Positions 18,284 to 27,626 of a DNA stretch of 64,000 nucleotides are shown in pieces. Source of the stretch: Geofilum rubicundum JCM 15548. GTDB taxonomy: Bacteria; Bacteroidota; Bacteroidia; Bacteroidales; Marinilabiliaceae. The stretch is from assembly GCF_000974365.1 (NCBI RefSeq), contig NZ_BAZW01000014.1, forward strand, positions 1-64,000, read 5' to 3'. The position numbers and the translations under genes were made by a program. The notes under the pieces are model-generated. The model searched no databases and was not told where the DNA came from. It saw only the letters and a program-made list of their open reading frames with translations. Every line of letters begins with the position of its first letter. Position 1 is the first letter of the stretch.

Positions 18284-20541
18284 TAGTGGTAGATTTTTGA
18301 TTGTGGTCGGTCCTCAGGCTTACTTCCAAACTGCTTGTTGGGTTGTGGGCCCATTTCAAAGACCAGTGCTCCTCCTTGCATGATGTCACTGTGTTTGATA
18401 TAGCTCTTGGAGTAGGCTTGTCCGTTCAGGGTGACCGATTGGATATAAATATTTTCAGAAGAATTATTCCTGGCAGTAATGCGGAAGGTCTGACCCTTGT
18501 CGACCATTATTTCTGCGGAGTCAACTGCCGGACTGCCCAACACATAGATGCCGGCTGCCGGGTTCACCGGGTACATGCCCATGGCCGAGAGTACGTACCA
18601 GGCCGACATCTGACCGCAATCTTCATTGCCGGAAAGACCGTCGGGTGCATCGTGGTACATTGTTTTTAAAACCTCCCGGGTTTTTTCAGCCGTTTTCCAT
18701 TGCTCTCCCGCATAGGCATAAAGATAGGCCACATGGTGACTGGGCTCATTGCCATGGGCATATTGACCAATGAGTCCGGTGATATCCGGAGAGGCTTCTC
18801 CCTCCAGTGTGGAGTCAATGGTGAATAGACTGTCCAGTTTAGTGGTAAAGGATACTTCTCCGCCCAATAGGGCTATCAGTCCCTCAACATCCTGTGGCAC
18901 CAACCACAGGTACTGCCAGGCATTGCCCTCACAGTAGTCGTCGTCGCGGTGACTGGAATGGAAGGGACTAAAAGGGGTGCGCCATTCTCCATTGCTGAGT
19001 TGGCCCCTCATAAAGCGCGTCTCTTCATCGTAATAGAGTTGATAGGCGGCCGCTCTTTTCATAAAATAGCTGTAGTCCTCCTCATGTCCCAGGTCTTTGG
19101 CCATTTGGGCAATGCACCAGTCGTCAATGGCATATTCCATGGCTTTGGCCACGGATTCGATTTCTTTTTCAGCAGGAATGTAAGTCAGGTTTTTGTGAAA
19201 AGAAAGGCCCGATTCATCGCGCATGGCAGAGGCCTTAATGGCCTCATAGGCCAGTTGAACGTCATAATCCCGGTAGCCCTTAAAATAAGCATCCACAATT
19301 ACGGGAACCGCATGGTAACCCACCATGGTGTTGGTCTCGCAGCCCATCAGGTGCCAGACCGGCAGTTTTCCTTGCTGCTGGTAAATGGCCAGCATGGATT
19401 GGATCATATCCGTGATGCGTTCCGATTGGGTAATGGTAAACAGCGGGTGCAACGCCCGGTAGGTGTCCCACAACGAGAAAACGGTGTAATTGTCATAGCC
19501 CGGATCGGTATGCACTTGCTTGTCGGTTCCCAAATAAGAACGGTCACTGTTGTTATATAAGGAAGGGGCAATCATGGTGTGATAAAGTCCGGTATAAAAG
19601 ATGCGCTGGACCGATAAGTCATCGGTACTTATTTTTATTTTAGAAAGTTCCTTGTTCCACGCGTTTTGGACATCGGTCAGCACCGTGTTAAAGTCCCAGT
19701 GGTCCAACTCAGCCCCCATGTTCTTGTAAGCATCTTCAGTAGAAGTGGGTGAGAGAGCTACTTTGACCAGCAGCTCACCGGGACCTTCAAAGGTGATAAT
19801 GGCCGTCTGGTTTTTGGTATTGTGTCGTGACGTCAGGGTTTCGTTTTTGATGTATTCAATTGAGGCAATCGGTTTCGAAAATTCCATGTGGTAATAAACC
19901 CTTTGGTCATTGGCCCAGCCTGTGGAATAGCGGTAGCCATTGATCGAAGATGGCCCTTGTTGTTCAATAGCGCCATCTGTGAATCGATCCCAACCTGTGC
20001 CGGTGATCATATCAATGATTAAGCGGGAGTTGCCCTTTTGCTTAAAGTTGTATTTATGGAGGCCAACCCTTTGGGTAGCTGTCAATTCAGCATCCACATC
20101 AATTTCCTTTAGCACTACCTTATAGTACCCCGGCTGGATCATTTCATCGGCATGTGAGAACTTGGTGGTCCAGTTCTGATACCAAATACTTTCCTTCTCG
20201 GGCTGGTATTGATCAGAAATGGGCATGATAAGAATGTCGCACAAGTCCCCAATGCCCGTGCCACTTAAATGGGTGTGGGTGAAACCGGAAAGAATGGAAT
20301 CGGAATAGTGATAACCGGAGCACCAATCCCAACCCTGGGTAGGGTTGGTAGGTCCCGGCTGTACCATGCCAAAGGGTGCCGATGCGCCCACAAATACATG
20401 TCCGTGTCCCCCCGACCCGATATGGGGATCTACATATTGCAAAGGGTTGAAGTCCTTAACGGTTTTTCCCTGGCCGCAGGCCGATAAGAGCAGAATTGTC
20501 AGTGTCAGTAATGATCCAATGATGGTCTTGTCTCTGTTCAT
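18283..20541 (-). CDS. GH92 alpha-mannosidase lipoprotein
   Basis: 752 residues with lipobox ILLLSACGQ. It has all the strong GH92 blocks: YVDPHIGSGGHGHVFVGA, PFGMVQPGP, GWDWCSGYHYSD, FTHTHLSGTGIGD, FYTGLYHTMIAPSLY, SLWDTYRALHPL, PVWHLMGCETNTMVGYH, DDYCEGNAWQYLW, GQYAHGNEPSHH and GLSGNEDCGQMSAWY. The Glu of EGNAW and the acidic residues around GNEDCG are the conserved acidic catalytic region of characterised members, which are calcium-dependent inverting exo-alpha-mannosidases. It is the first gene of the minus-strand operon that continues into GHL10, the transglutaminase-fold protein and CutC. Linkage specificity (1,2, 1,3 or 1,4) cannot be read reliably. Confidence 0.95.
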   Translation of the reverse strand: MNRDKTIIGSLLTLTILLLSACGQGKTVKDFNPLQYVDPHIGSGGHGHVFVGASAPFGMVQPGPTNPTQGWDWCSGYHYSDSILSGFTHTHLSGTGIGDLCDILIMPISDQYQPEKESIWYQNWTTKFSHADEMIQPGYYKVVLKEIDVDAELTATQRVGLHKYNFKQKGNSRLIIDMITGTGWDRFTDGAIEQQGPSSINGYRYSTGWANDQRVYYHMEFSKPIASIEYIKNETLTSRHNTKNQTAIITFEGPGELLVKVALSPTSTEDAYKNMGAELDHWDFNTVLTDVQNAWNKELSKIKISTDDLSVQRIFYTGLYHTMIAPSLYNNSDRSYLGTDKQVHTDPGYDNYTVFSLWDTYRALHPLFTITQSERITDMIQSMLAIYQQQGKLPVWHLMGCETNTMVGYHAVPVIVDAYFKGYRDYDVQLAYEAIKASAMRDESGLSFHKNLTYIPAEKEIESVAKAMEYAIDDWCIAQMAKDLGHEEDYSYFMKRAAAYQLYYDEETRFMRGQLSNGEWRTPFSPFHSSHRDDDYCEGNAWQYLWLVPQDVEGLIALLGGEVSFTTKLDSLFTIDSTLEGEASPDITGLIGQYAHGNEPSHHVAYLYAYAGEQWKTAEKTREVLKTMYHDAPDGLSGNEDCGQMSAWYVLSAMGMYPVNPAAGIYVLGSPAVDSAEIMVDKGQTFRITARNNSSENIYIQSVTLNGQAYSKSYIKHSDIMQGGALVFEMGPQPNKQFGSKPEDRPQSKIYH

Positions 20542-20731
20542 GTGAGTCTGTTTTATTTTAGTTATTGGCTTTCACAGTGCGGTGTTTAAAGGTTTTGCTC
20601 ATGGTTTTGAGCATCCGATCCCCAGAGCGTAAATATATAACTTTTAACTAATAAATCATTTCTTTAATAAAATTATTGCAAAAGTCTTGTTTGTTAAAAT
20701 AAAATATTAGAGCTTTACACCGATGTTAGGT

Positions 20732-20751
20732 GATAATATTCGATTAATATC
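20732..20751. promoter_or_regulatory. imperfect palindrome over the start of the ROK regulator gene
   Basis: The 20 bases GATAATATTCGATTAATATC match their own reverse complement at 16 of 20 positions and centre on TCGA. They end two bases before the ATG at 20754, over the expected ribosome-binding region. This suits an autoregulatory operator of the ROK repressor, but AT-rich palindromes arise by chance, so the call is weak. Confidence 0.3.
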
Positions 20752-20753
20752 TT

Positions 20754-21995
20754 ATGAAGCCAAAAAAACTACATAATTCTTTAATTTCCAGACTGGAAGG
20801 ACTTGACCGTAAAGAGTATTTGTTGGCTGTTAAGATGATCAAATTCTTATATTTTAACGGAGCCAAACCTATTGCCAGTTTGTGTAAGGGTTTGAAAGTG
20901 AGCGTTCCAAAAGGTGTTTTGCTCATCAATCAATTGTTAGAGCTTGGAGTTCTGGAAAAGAAAGGATTTGGGGAGTCTAACGGGGGAAGAAGGCCTGAAT
21001 TGTATGGCATGGCCAAAGAGAGTTTCTATGTGTTGGCCATAAGTATGGATATCTACCAAACCCGGATGGCTTTTTTTAATTGCTCTAATGAGAAGATGAC
21101 AGAAACCCATGTTTTTGAGATAGAGCTCAACAATGAAATGGAAACGCTTAAATCTCTTTTGTTGAATATTGAGGCTTATTTCCAGACCACCAACATTGAT
21201 CGAAAAGATGTTTTGGGGGTGGGCTTAAGTGTTCCCGGTCTGGTTAATTCCGAGAAGGGTATCAATCATACTTACTTAAATTTTGGGGAAAAGGGCTTAC
21301 GACAACTGCTGCATGAACAACTTCAGCTTCCCGTTTTTATTGAGAATGATGCCAATGCCATTGCTTTAGCCATGCGGCGGTCCGGCGTTGCCAGAGATAA
21401 AGAAAATGTGCTTGTTCTTTATTTGGATTGGGGAATTGGATTGGGGTTGATATTAGAAGGGAAGCTATACAGAGGAGCGACAGGTTTTGCAGGCGAATTC
21501 AGTCATATACCCATTGAAGAAGAAGGTGAATTATGCCTATGTGGCAAGACAGGGTGTTTGCAAACCGTGGCTGCCGGAACCGCTTTGGTGAAACTCGCTC
21601 AGAAAGGCATATTGGATGGCCAGCACACCATGATGACTTCCCTGCATAATAAGAATATAAATAAATTAAGCGTCAAAGATGTGGTTGACGCAGCACTAAA
21701 TGGGGATCAATTTGCGATTAGTCTGTTCTCCAAAGTGGGCGAGCGTTTGGGAAAGGGGATTGCCGTTTTAATTCAATTGGTCAACCCGGAAATGATTGTG
21801 CTTGGTGGTCAAATGGCCCGAGCCGATCAACTTTTGACTACGCCTATTCAACAAGCGGTTAATACCTACACCATGTCCCAGATAAGAGAACGAACAATTG
21901 TTGCCGTTTCAAATTCTGACAGTGACACGGGTTTATATGGCGCCATGGCTGTCGTCATGGAAGATATATTCACACTTTTTGTAAACACCAAATAA
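20754..21995 (+). CDS. ROK family transcriptional repressor (NagC/Mlc-like)
   Basis: 413 residues. Residues about 20-85 form a winged helix (MIKFLYFNGAKPIASLCKGL..., LLINQLLELGVLEKKG, GGRRPELY). The ROK sensor domain follows with DVLGVGLSVPGLV, FIENDANAIAL, GATGFAGEFSHIPI and an intact zinc motif LCLCGKTGCLQT. Such proteins repress sugar genes until a sugar or sugar phosphate binds. It is divergent from the GH92 operon (213-base gap) and points toward the SusCD pair at 22144, so it is well placed to control both. Confidence 0.92.
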   Translation: MKPKKLHNSLISRLEGLDRKEYLLAVKMIKFLYFNGAKPIASLCKGLKVSVPKGVLLINQLLELGVLEKKGFGESNGGRRPELYGMAKESFYVLAISMDIYQTRMAFFNCSNEKMTETHVFEIELNNEMETLKSLLLNIEAYFQTTNIDRKDVLGVGLSVPGLVNSEKGINHTYLNFGEKGLRQLLHEQLQLPVFIENDANAIALAMRRSGVARDKENVLVLYLDWGIGLGLILEGKLYRGATGFAGEFSHIPIEEEGELCLCGKTGCLQTVAAGTALVKLAQKGILDGQHTMMTSLHNKNINKLSVKDVVDAALNGDQFAISLFSKVGERLGKGIAVLIQLVNPEMIVLGGQMARADQLLTTPIQQAVNTYTMSQIRERTIVAVSNSDSDTGLYGAMAVVMEDIFTLFVNTK

Positions 21996-22143
21996 ATACA
22001 GTAACGACCGAACCAACTTAACGAACTATTTTTTAACCAAAAATGAATGCCTATGTAACTTATAAAAATCCCTGAATGTGAAAAAATGAATGCGTAAAAA
22101 AGTATTGTGAGTGATTTAATTTTTTTAATAAAAATGTGCAATT

Positions 22144-25100
22144 ATGAACCTCAAAAAACAGACATCCTTTTTGGTCATGCTATTGTTTTTAGCATGGTCG
22201 GGCGTTTACGCCAATGTTGAGGTGGGAGATTCTAATCCTTCCTCAAAAGCAGGGGCAGCTGCTGAGCTCTTGATGCAAGAACAGCAAACTGTTACAGGAG
22301 TAGTTACCGACAACGAAGGTGTTCCTATGCCGGGGGTTACCGTGGCAGTTCAGGGAACCTCGATTGGTGCGATTACCAATATTGATGGTCGCTACACCCT
22401 GTCGGTACCCGAAGGGGCTTTATTAAATTTTTCTTTTATCGGTTTTGTTACCGAGACCCTGCCCGCAGAAGGCCGTTCTATCATCGACATTATGTTGATT
22501 CCGGATATCCTTGAAATGGAGGAAGTCGTGGTGACCGCTTTGGGTATCAGACGTGAGACCAAGGCTCTTGGTTATGCGATGTCGGAGGTGGCAGGTGAGG
22601 AACTGGCTTCGGTGAATACTGTGAATGTGATGCAGGCCTTACAGGGTAAATCTGCTGGTTTAAGTGTTGGCCTGTCTGACGGTAGCGTGTTTGGTAACAC
22701 TAAAATCCAGTTACGTGGTGTTTCGGTCATGAACCAGGACAACAACAATCCGATTTTTGTCATCGATGGTGTAATCCTTGACAACTCTATCTCTAATGCT
22801 TCTGCCGACTGGGATGCTTCATCCAACGACTTTGGCAACATGATCAAGAACCTGAACCCCGATGATTTTGAGTCGGTATCAGTATTGAAAGGAGCTGCTT
22901 CTACGGCGCTTTATGGATCCAGAGGTATCAATGGGGCCATTGTTATTACCACCAAAAGTGGAGAGGGTCGCCAGGGTATTGGTGTTCGTGTTTCTCAATC
23001 ATTGGGTATTGATCATGTTTACAGACAGCCCGACATCCAGTATGAATTCGGTCCGGGTGCTTTGGCCGGATATACCAGCTATGGCGAGCAGGATGGTGGC
23101 GGAAACTATTATCGCTTCTCCACCAATCAGTTGTATCTGAACAGCGATGGCGTGCCTACCAAACGGAATCATCCTTGGGCCTGGTCCGGATATGGACCCC
23201 GTTTCGATGATCGCGCGATGGTTGACTATGACGGGGAAATGACCACTTACAGCGCTGCAAAAGATCATTTTAAGGAGGCTTTCGATTTGGGGGTCAACTC
23301 CAATACATCGGTAGCCATTACTGGCGGTTCTGACAAAGGATCTTTTTATCTGTCAAACTCTTACAATAAGCGCAAGGGGGTATTGCCCAACAATGAATTC
23401 ACCCGAAATGCTACCCAGCTTAGCAGCACTTATGAGTTGACCAGCTGGTTGCGTGCCGATGCTTCCGTTTCTTTCAGTACATCTGTTTCAAAGAATCCCC
23501 GGAACGACATTGGTGAGAATTTCCTTTCGGGAAACATTCCTAACTGGTACGACACTGACAAGTGGAGTCAGCGTGAGGTATGGCAAGCGTCTCATGGCGG
23601 CACACCCCGCACTGCCTATGGCGATAAATATGCCTATGTGCCCATGACTGGCTTGTGGTTTAACTACAACATGAATGAGAATGTGCGTAACGAGTATGTG
23701 ACGCGGCCTGTAGTCCGGCTGACGGCGGATTTGGCCGACTGGGTTTCAGTAACTGCCGAAGGTAATATGAACTATTTTACTGCTGACCATGAAAACAAAG
23801 AATTGGGTCAGGGTTATGCCAATGAGGGTGGTTACTATTCTTTGGGCAACGAAAAGGATGTGAGCCGCACTGGAAAACTGGTATTCAATTTGAAAAAGGA
23901 TTTCAATGAGGACTTGTCTACCGGTCTTATTCTTGGTGGTGAGCTTTGGGATCAGGAGCGTACTTATTCTCGAGTATGGACCAACGGCGGTCTGGTTGTT
24001 CCCGGACAGTTTTTTGTAGGGAATTCCAAAGAGACACGCGGGTCTGAGGCCAGAGTGTCTGGTACCAAGCAGATCAATTCCTTGTATTTCATGGCCAATG
24101 TGGGCTGGAAAAATCAATTGTTCCTGGATGCTACTGGTCGTAACGACTGGTCTTCTGCTCTGGTTTATACCAACGGAACCGGAAACTTTTCTTATTTCTA
24201 CCCCTCGGTGAGCGCTTCCTGGGTTTTTACCGAGTCGCTTGAAATGCCTTATTGGTTCACCTTTGGTAAGCTGCGTGCTTCCTGGGCCCAGGTAGGTAAC
24301 GATACCGCTCCTTATTTCATAAACAGGGGTTACGCGCTGAACTCTTATGAATTGGCCAGCGGTTTTGCTTATGGTAACGCCATGGCTGATTCGAGTGTCG
24401 ATCCCGACATCAAGCCGGAAAGAAAAAAATCCATTGAATTAGGTCTGGATGCCCGACTTTTCAACGGACGGGTTAATTTTGACTTTGCCTGGTACGACGA
24501 AACCATTGAGGATCAGATCGGTCAGGTGCCACTTCCTGAAGAGAGCGGATTGAATGGAGGTTTGATCACCAATGTGGGATCTCTGGTAAACACTGGTATC
24601 GAAGTATCATTAGGCGTAACACCTATTAAAAATCGCAATTTTGACTGGACCAGTACTTTCAACTACTGGAACAATAAGACAACAGTTGAGAATTTGCACG
24701 AAAGCTACGGTGAATTCCGTCGTTTGGACGGGGATTTTAACTATGGTAATTTCCGGATTGCTTCTGTAGCCTATAATGGTGGTGAGTATGGCGTGTTGAT
24801 GAGTGATAGTAAGCCTAAGGTATGGCAGTCTGAAGATCCCAACGACCCACGAAACGGTATGAAGGTGTTGGCTTACAGTGGTAACGCCAGGGCCGCCTAC
24901 TATGCCCGCAGCATGGAAGTAGAGCAAGTAGGTAAATTGCAGCCTGATTTTGAAGGATCATGGGCCAACGATTTCCGTTATAAAAACTGGACCATGTCGG
25001 TACTGCTTGACGCGCGTTTTGGTGGCCATATGGCTTCCTATAGTAACCGCTACGGTACAGCCTATGGTTGGTTGGAGACCTCTTTAAAAGGACGAGAGGG

Positions 25101-25605
25101 GCATGGTGGTGTTACCTGGACTTCTCAGTATGCCGATCGTGCGGGACAAACCTTCCATGACGGTGTGATTCCCGATGGTGTTTTTGCGGAAGGAACAACA
25201 GTGGCTTCGCCAGGCGGCACAAATGTTAATGTGGGTGGAATGACTTTCCAGGAAGCCCTTGATGCCGGTCATGTAGAGCCTTCACACGCTTCCGGACATA
25301 ATTATTTCAGTAATTCCTGGGGGCAGGGTACGGTAAACGACGACTGGTTCTCAGAAGTTAAGTACGTTGCGCTGAGAAACATTTCTTTGGGTTACAACCT
25401 GCCCAGAAATATAGCCCAGCAAATTCGGGCACAAAATGTGCATTTGTCCGTGAACGCCAGAAACCTGGCTTATCTGTACAACTCTCTTCCCAATAATCTG
25501 CATCCTGAAAGTTTCAGGGGTACAGCGAGTAGCACAGGTTATAGAGAGCGTTCTTTTACGCCCTATACCGCGACTTATACATTTAGTGTGTCAGTTGATT
25601 TTTAA
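22144..25605 (+). CDS. SusC/RagA TonB-dependent outer membrane transporter
   Basis: 1153 residues, intact. It has a signal peptide, then a CarboxypepD_reg-like domain (VTGVVTDNEGVPMPGVTV, NIDGRYTLSVPEG), the MEEVVVTALGI motif, the plug (IQLRGVSVM, PIFVIDGVI, VLKGAASTALYGSRGINGAI) and a 900-residue beta-barrel ending in TYTFSVSVDF. It forms the energised pore for oligosaccharide uptake with the SusD protein 18 bases downstream. It lies 149 bases after the ROK repressor gene. Confidence 0.96.
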   Translation: MNLKKQTSFLVMLLFLAWSGVYANVEVGDSNPSSKAGAAAELLMQEQQTVTGVVTDNEGVPMPGVTVAVQGTSIGAITNIDGRYTLSVPEGALLNFSFIGFVTETLPAEGRSIIDIMLIPDILEMEEVVVTALGIRRETKALGYAMSEVAGEELASVNTVNVMQALQGKSAGLSVGLSDGSVFGNTKIQLRGVSVMNQDNNNPIFVIDGVILDNSISNASADWDASSNDFGNMIKNLNPDDFESVSVLKGAASTALYGSRGINGAIVITTKSGEGRQGIGVRVSQSLGIDHVYRQPDIQYEFGPGALAGYTSYGEQDGGGNYYRFSTNQLYLNSDGVPTKRNHPWAWSGYGPRFDDRAMVDYDGEMTTYSAAKDHFKEAFDLGVNSNTSVAITGGSDKGSFYLSNSYNKRKGVLPNNEFTRNATQLSSTYELTSWLRADASVSFSTSVSKNPRNDIGENFLSGNIPNWYDTDKWSQREVWQASHGGTPRTAYGDKYAYVPMTGLWFNYNMNENVRNEYVTRPVVRLTADLADWVSVTAEGNMNYFTADHENKELGQGYANEGGYYSLGNEKDVSRTGKLVFNLKKDFNEDLSTGLILGGELWDQERTYSRVWTNGGLVVPGQFFVGNSKETRGSEARVSGTKQINSLYFMANVGWKNQLFLDATGRNDWSSALVYTNGTGNFSYFYPSVSASWVFTESLEMPYWFTFGKLRASWAQVGNDTAPYFINRGYALNSYELASGFAYGNAMADSSVDPDIKPERKKSIELGLDARLFNGRVNFDFAWYDETIEDQIGQVPLPEESGLNGGLITNVGSLVNTGIEVSLGVTPIKNRNFDWTSTFNYWNNKTTVENLHESYGEFRRLDGDFNYGNFRIASVAYNGGEYGVLMSDSKPKVWQSEDPNDPRNGMKVLAYSGNARAAYYARSMEVEQVGKLQPDFEGSWANDFRYKNWTMSVLLDARFGGHMASYSNRYGTAYGWLETSLKGREGHGGVTWTSQYADRAGQTFHDGVIPDGVFAEGTTVASPGGTNVNVGGMTFQEALDAGHVEPSHASGHNYFSNSWGQGTVNDDWFSEVKYVALRNISLGYNLPRNIAQQIRAQNVHLSVNARNLAYLYNSLPNNLHPESFRGTASSTGYRERSFTPYTATYTFSVSVDF

Positions 25606-25623
25606 TATTAAAAATAAAGGAAT

Positions 25624-27474
25624 ATGAAAAATATTGCTAAAATCTTATTCGCCTTGATGCTTGCCTTTAGCTGGGGTTGCGATAAGGATGATTTTGCAGA
25701 GCTGAATACCGACCCTTCGGTGATTTCCAATCCGGATCTTCGTTTTTCTGCTGCCAAGGCCATTGAAGCTATGTATAACAATGATTATACGAACTGGTTT
25801 TACGACAATTTTCAATATATCTATCCCTGGACCCAGGTAACCACCACGCAGGGTGGTAACGGTCATCAATTCAATGTGATGGGTGCCTGGGGTGGCGGTC
25901 AGGGACTGTACAGGGATTTGATGCGCCAGACCCGTGATATTCAGCACAGGATTGATAATATGCCTGCTGAGGAGGCTGCTACCTTTCAGGCGCTTAAAGC
26001 CATCACCTATGCTATTCAGATTCAGCCGGCTATGACCAAGACTGATTTGTTTGGATCCATTTATTATTCCGAAGCAGCCTTAGGACCATTCACCAATTTA
26101 TTGACGCCTAAAATGGACAGTGAAGAGGAACTGTTTAATCTTTGGTTGGAGGAGTTGGATTGGGCTTTGGATGTTCTGGAAGATACCGAGGGACAGTTTA
26201 CCTTAGGAAATCAGGACTTAGTTTATGGAGGTGATTACGGCAAATGGGCCAAGTTCTGTAACTTGCTTAAGCTAAAAATTGCTGCTCGTCTTGTTCAGGC
26301 TAATACTACCAAGGCTTTGGCTGTTGCTCAGGAAGTGGCCAATTCACCTGTTGGTTATATGGACGAATTGAGTGATGACTTTGTTTATCATCGTGGAACA
26401 AAATGGTATGGGACCGGTAATGCCTTGTGGATTGGTTATGGCAACCGTGATTTGTTGGAGTTTCTGGTGGACAATAAAGACCCGCGTGTACGTTTCCATT
26501 TTGAGAAGAACTCTTTCAATGGGGAAGTGGTACAGGCATTTTTGGATGCAGAGGTGGATCTACCCCCTTATGTAGAGCCATTTGTTGTGTTGGATGCGGA
26601 AGGTGATTTTGCCGGTTGGAGCGGACCGGGTGAGCCTTGGGTTCGTTATCATGGAGCACCTCTTTCACCAGATGCTTTGAACGAAGCAGCCAATGATATT
26701 TATTTCAGACAGGGTGATAAGTTTAAGGTTGCTGTTGGCGGCGTGGAGAAATCTTATGCAGGTACTTCTTTGTTTAATCAGAAGATTACCCGCACCAGCT
26801 ACAACTACACTTATCCTACTAAACCTGGTGGGCGGGTAATAGAGCTGAAAGATAATGCTCCCGGTTTGCAGGTGATTTTAGGCTCTGCTGCTGAAACAAA
26901 TCTGTATCTTGCAGAGTTTAAATTGTTGGGCGCTAATTTGCCCAAGACTGCCCAGGAGTATTTTAACCTGGGGGTTGAGTTCTCGGTACGTCGTGCCGAT
27001 GCTTTGGCTGCCAATAACCAGTTACCTTACTATGAAATGGATCCGGTATATCCTGTAGAAGAGCAGGAAGCTGCAGGTGTAAAACTGCGTGCAGGTGAAA
27101 TCGCAGCCCTTTTGGAGCGGCCCATAAGTGATTTGACAACTGATGGATTGGAAAAGGTTTATATACAGCAGTATATTAATTTCATGAATACACCTGGTGA
27201 TTTGTGGACTACTGTTCGTCGTTCAGGTGTGCCCATGAGAAACAGTACCTATCTGGCATGGCAACCAGTCCTTTCTTCTGGAAGGGACATGGTGATGCCC
27301 CGTCGCTTTGTGGTGCAGGCCCCTACCGAGGATGATCTGAACTTTGCCAATGCAAAAGCGGGCATTGATGCTCAGGGATTCACCACCGGAGTGAATGATC
27401 CGCAGACGCTGAACACCGAGCGCTTATGGTTCGATAAAAACAGCCCGAACTACGGCGAGGGTCCAAGTAATTAA
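25624..27474 (+). CDS. SusD-like nutrient-binding lipoprotein (SusD/RagB-2 type)
   Basis: 616 residues with a lipoprotein signal (AFSWGC) followed by DDFAELNTDPSVIS, the start typical of the SusD-2 subgroup that pairs with long SusC proteins. The interior WAKFCNLLKLKIAARL and the late NLYLAEFKLLGANL, EKVYIQQYINFMNTPGDLWTT and FVVQAPTEDDLN are further subgroup features. It follows susC with an 18-base gap and is closed by a strong terminator, so this pair is a self-contained transcription unit. Confidence 0.93.
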   Translation: MKNIAKILFALMLAFSWGCDKDDFAELNTDPSVISNPDLRFSAAKAIEAMYNNDYTNWFYDNFQYIYPWTQVTTTQGGNGHQFNVMGAWGGGQGLYRDLMRQTRDIQHRIDNMPAEEAATFQALKAITYAIQIQPAMTKTDLFGSIYYSEAALGPFTNLLTPKMDSEEELFNLWLEELDWALDVLEDTEGQFTLGNQDLVYGGDYGKWAKFCNLLKLKIAARLVQANTTKALAVAQEVANSPVGYMDELSDDFVYHRGTKWYGTGNALWIGYGNRDLLEFLVDNKDPRVRFHFEKNSFNGEVVQAFLDAEVDLPPYVEPFVVLDAEGDFAGWSGPGEPWVRYHGAPLSPDALNEAANDIYFRQGDKFKVAVGGVEKSYAGTSLFNQKITRTSYNYTYPTKPGGRVIELKDNAPGLQVILGSAAETNLYLAEFKLLGANLPKTAQEYFNLGVEFSVRRADALAANNQLPYYEMDPVYPVEEQEAAGVKLRAGEIAALLERPISDLTTDGLEKVYIQQYINFMNTPGDLWTTVRRSGVPMRNSTYLAWQPVLSSGRDMVMPRRFVVQAPTEDDLNFANAKAGIDAQGFTTGVNDPQTLNTERLWFDKNSPNYGEGPSN

Positions 27475-27489
27475 TTAGTATTGTTTAAC

Positions 27490-27527
27490 GCATAAGGGCA
27501 CTCCTAACAGGTGCCCTTATGCTTTTT
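27490..27527 (+). terminator. rho-independent terminator after the second SusCD pair
   Basis: A perfect inverted repeat of 12-13 bp (GCATAAGGGCAC with GGTGCCCTTATGC) is followed by TTTTT, starting 13 bases after the susD stop. Confidence 0.92.
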
Positions 27528-27626
27528 ATTGAGGTTATGAAACGAGCATGAGAGTAATTTCTCACAAAGGGAAGATGATTTTCTCGGCGAGTTCCATCTG
27601 ATAAATAAAAAACAAAAAATAAACAG

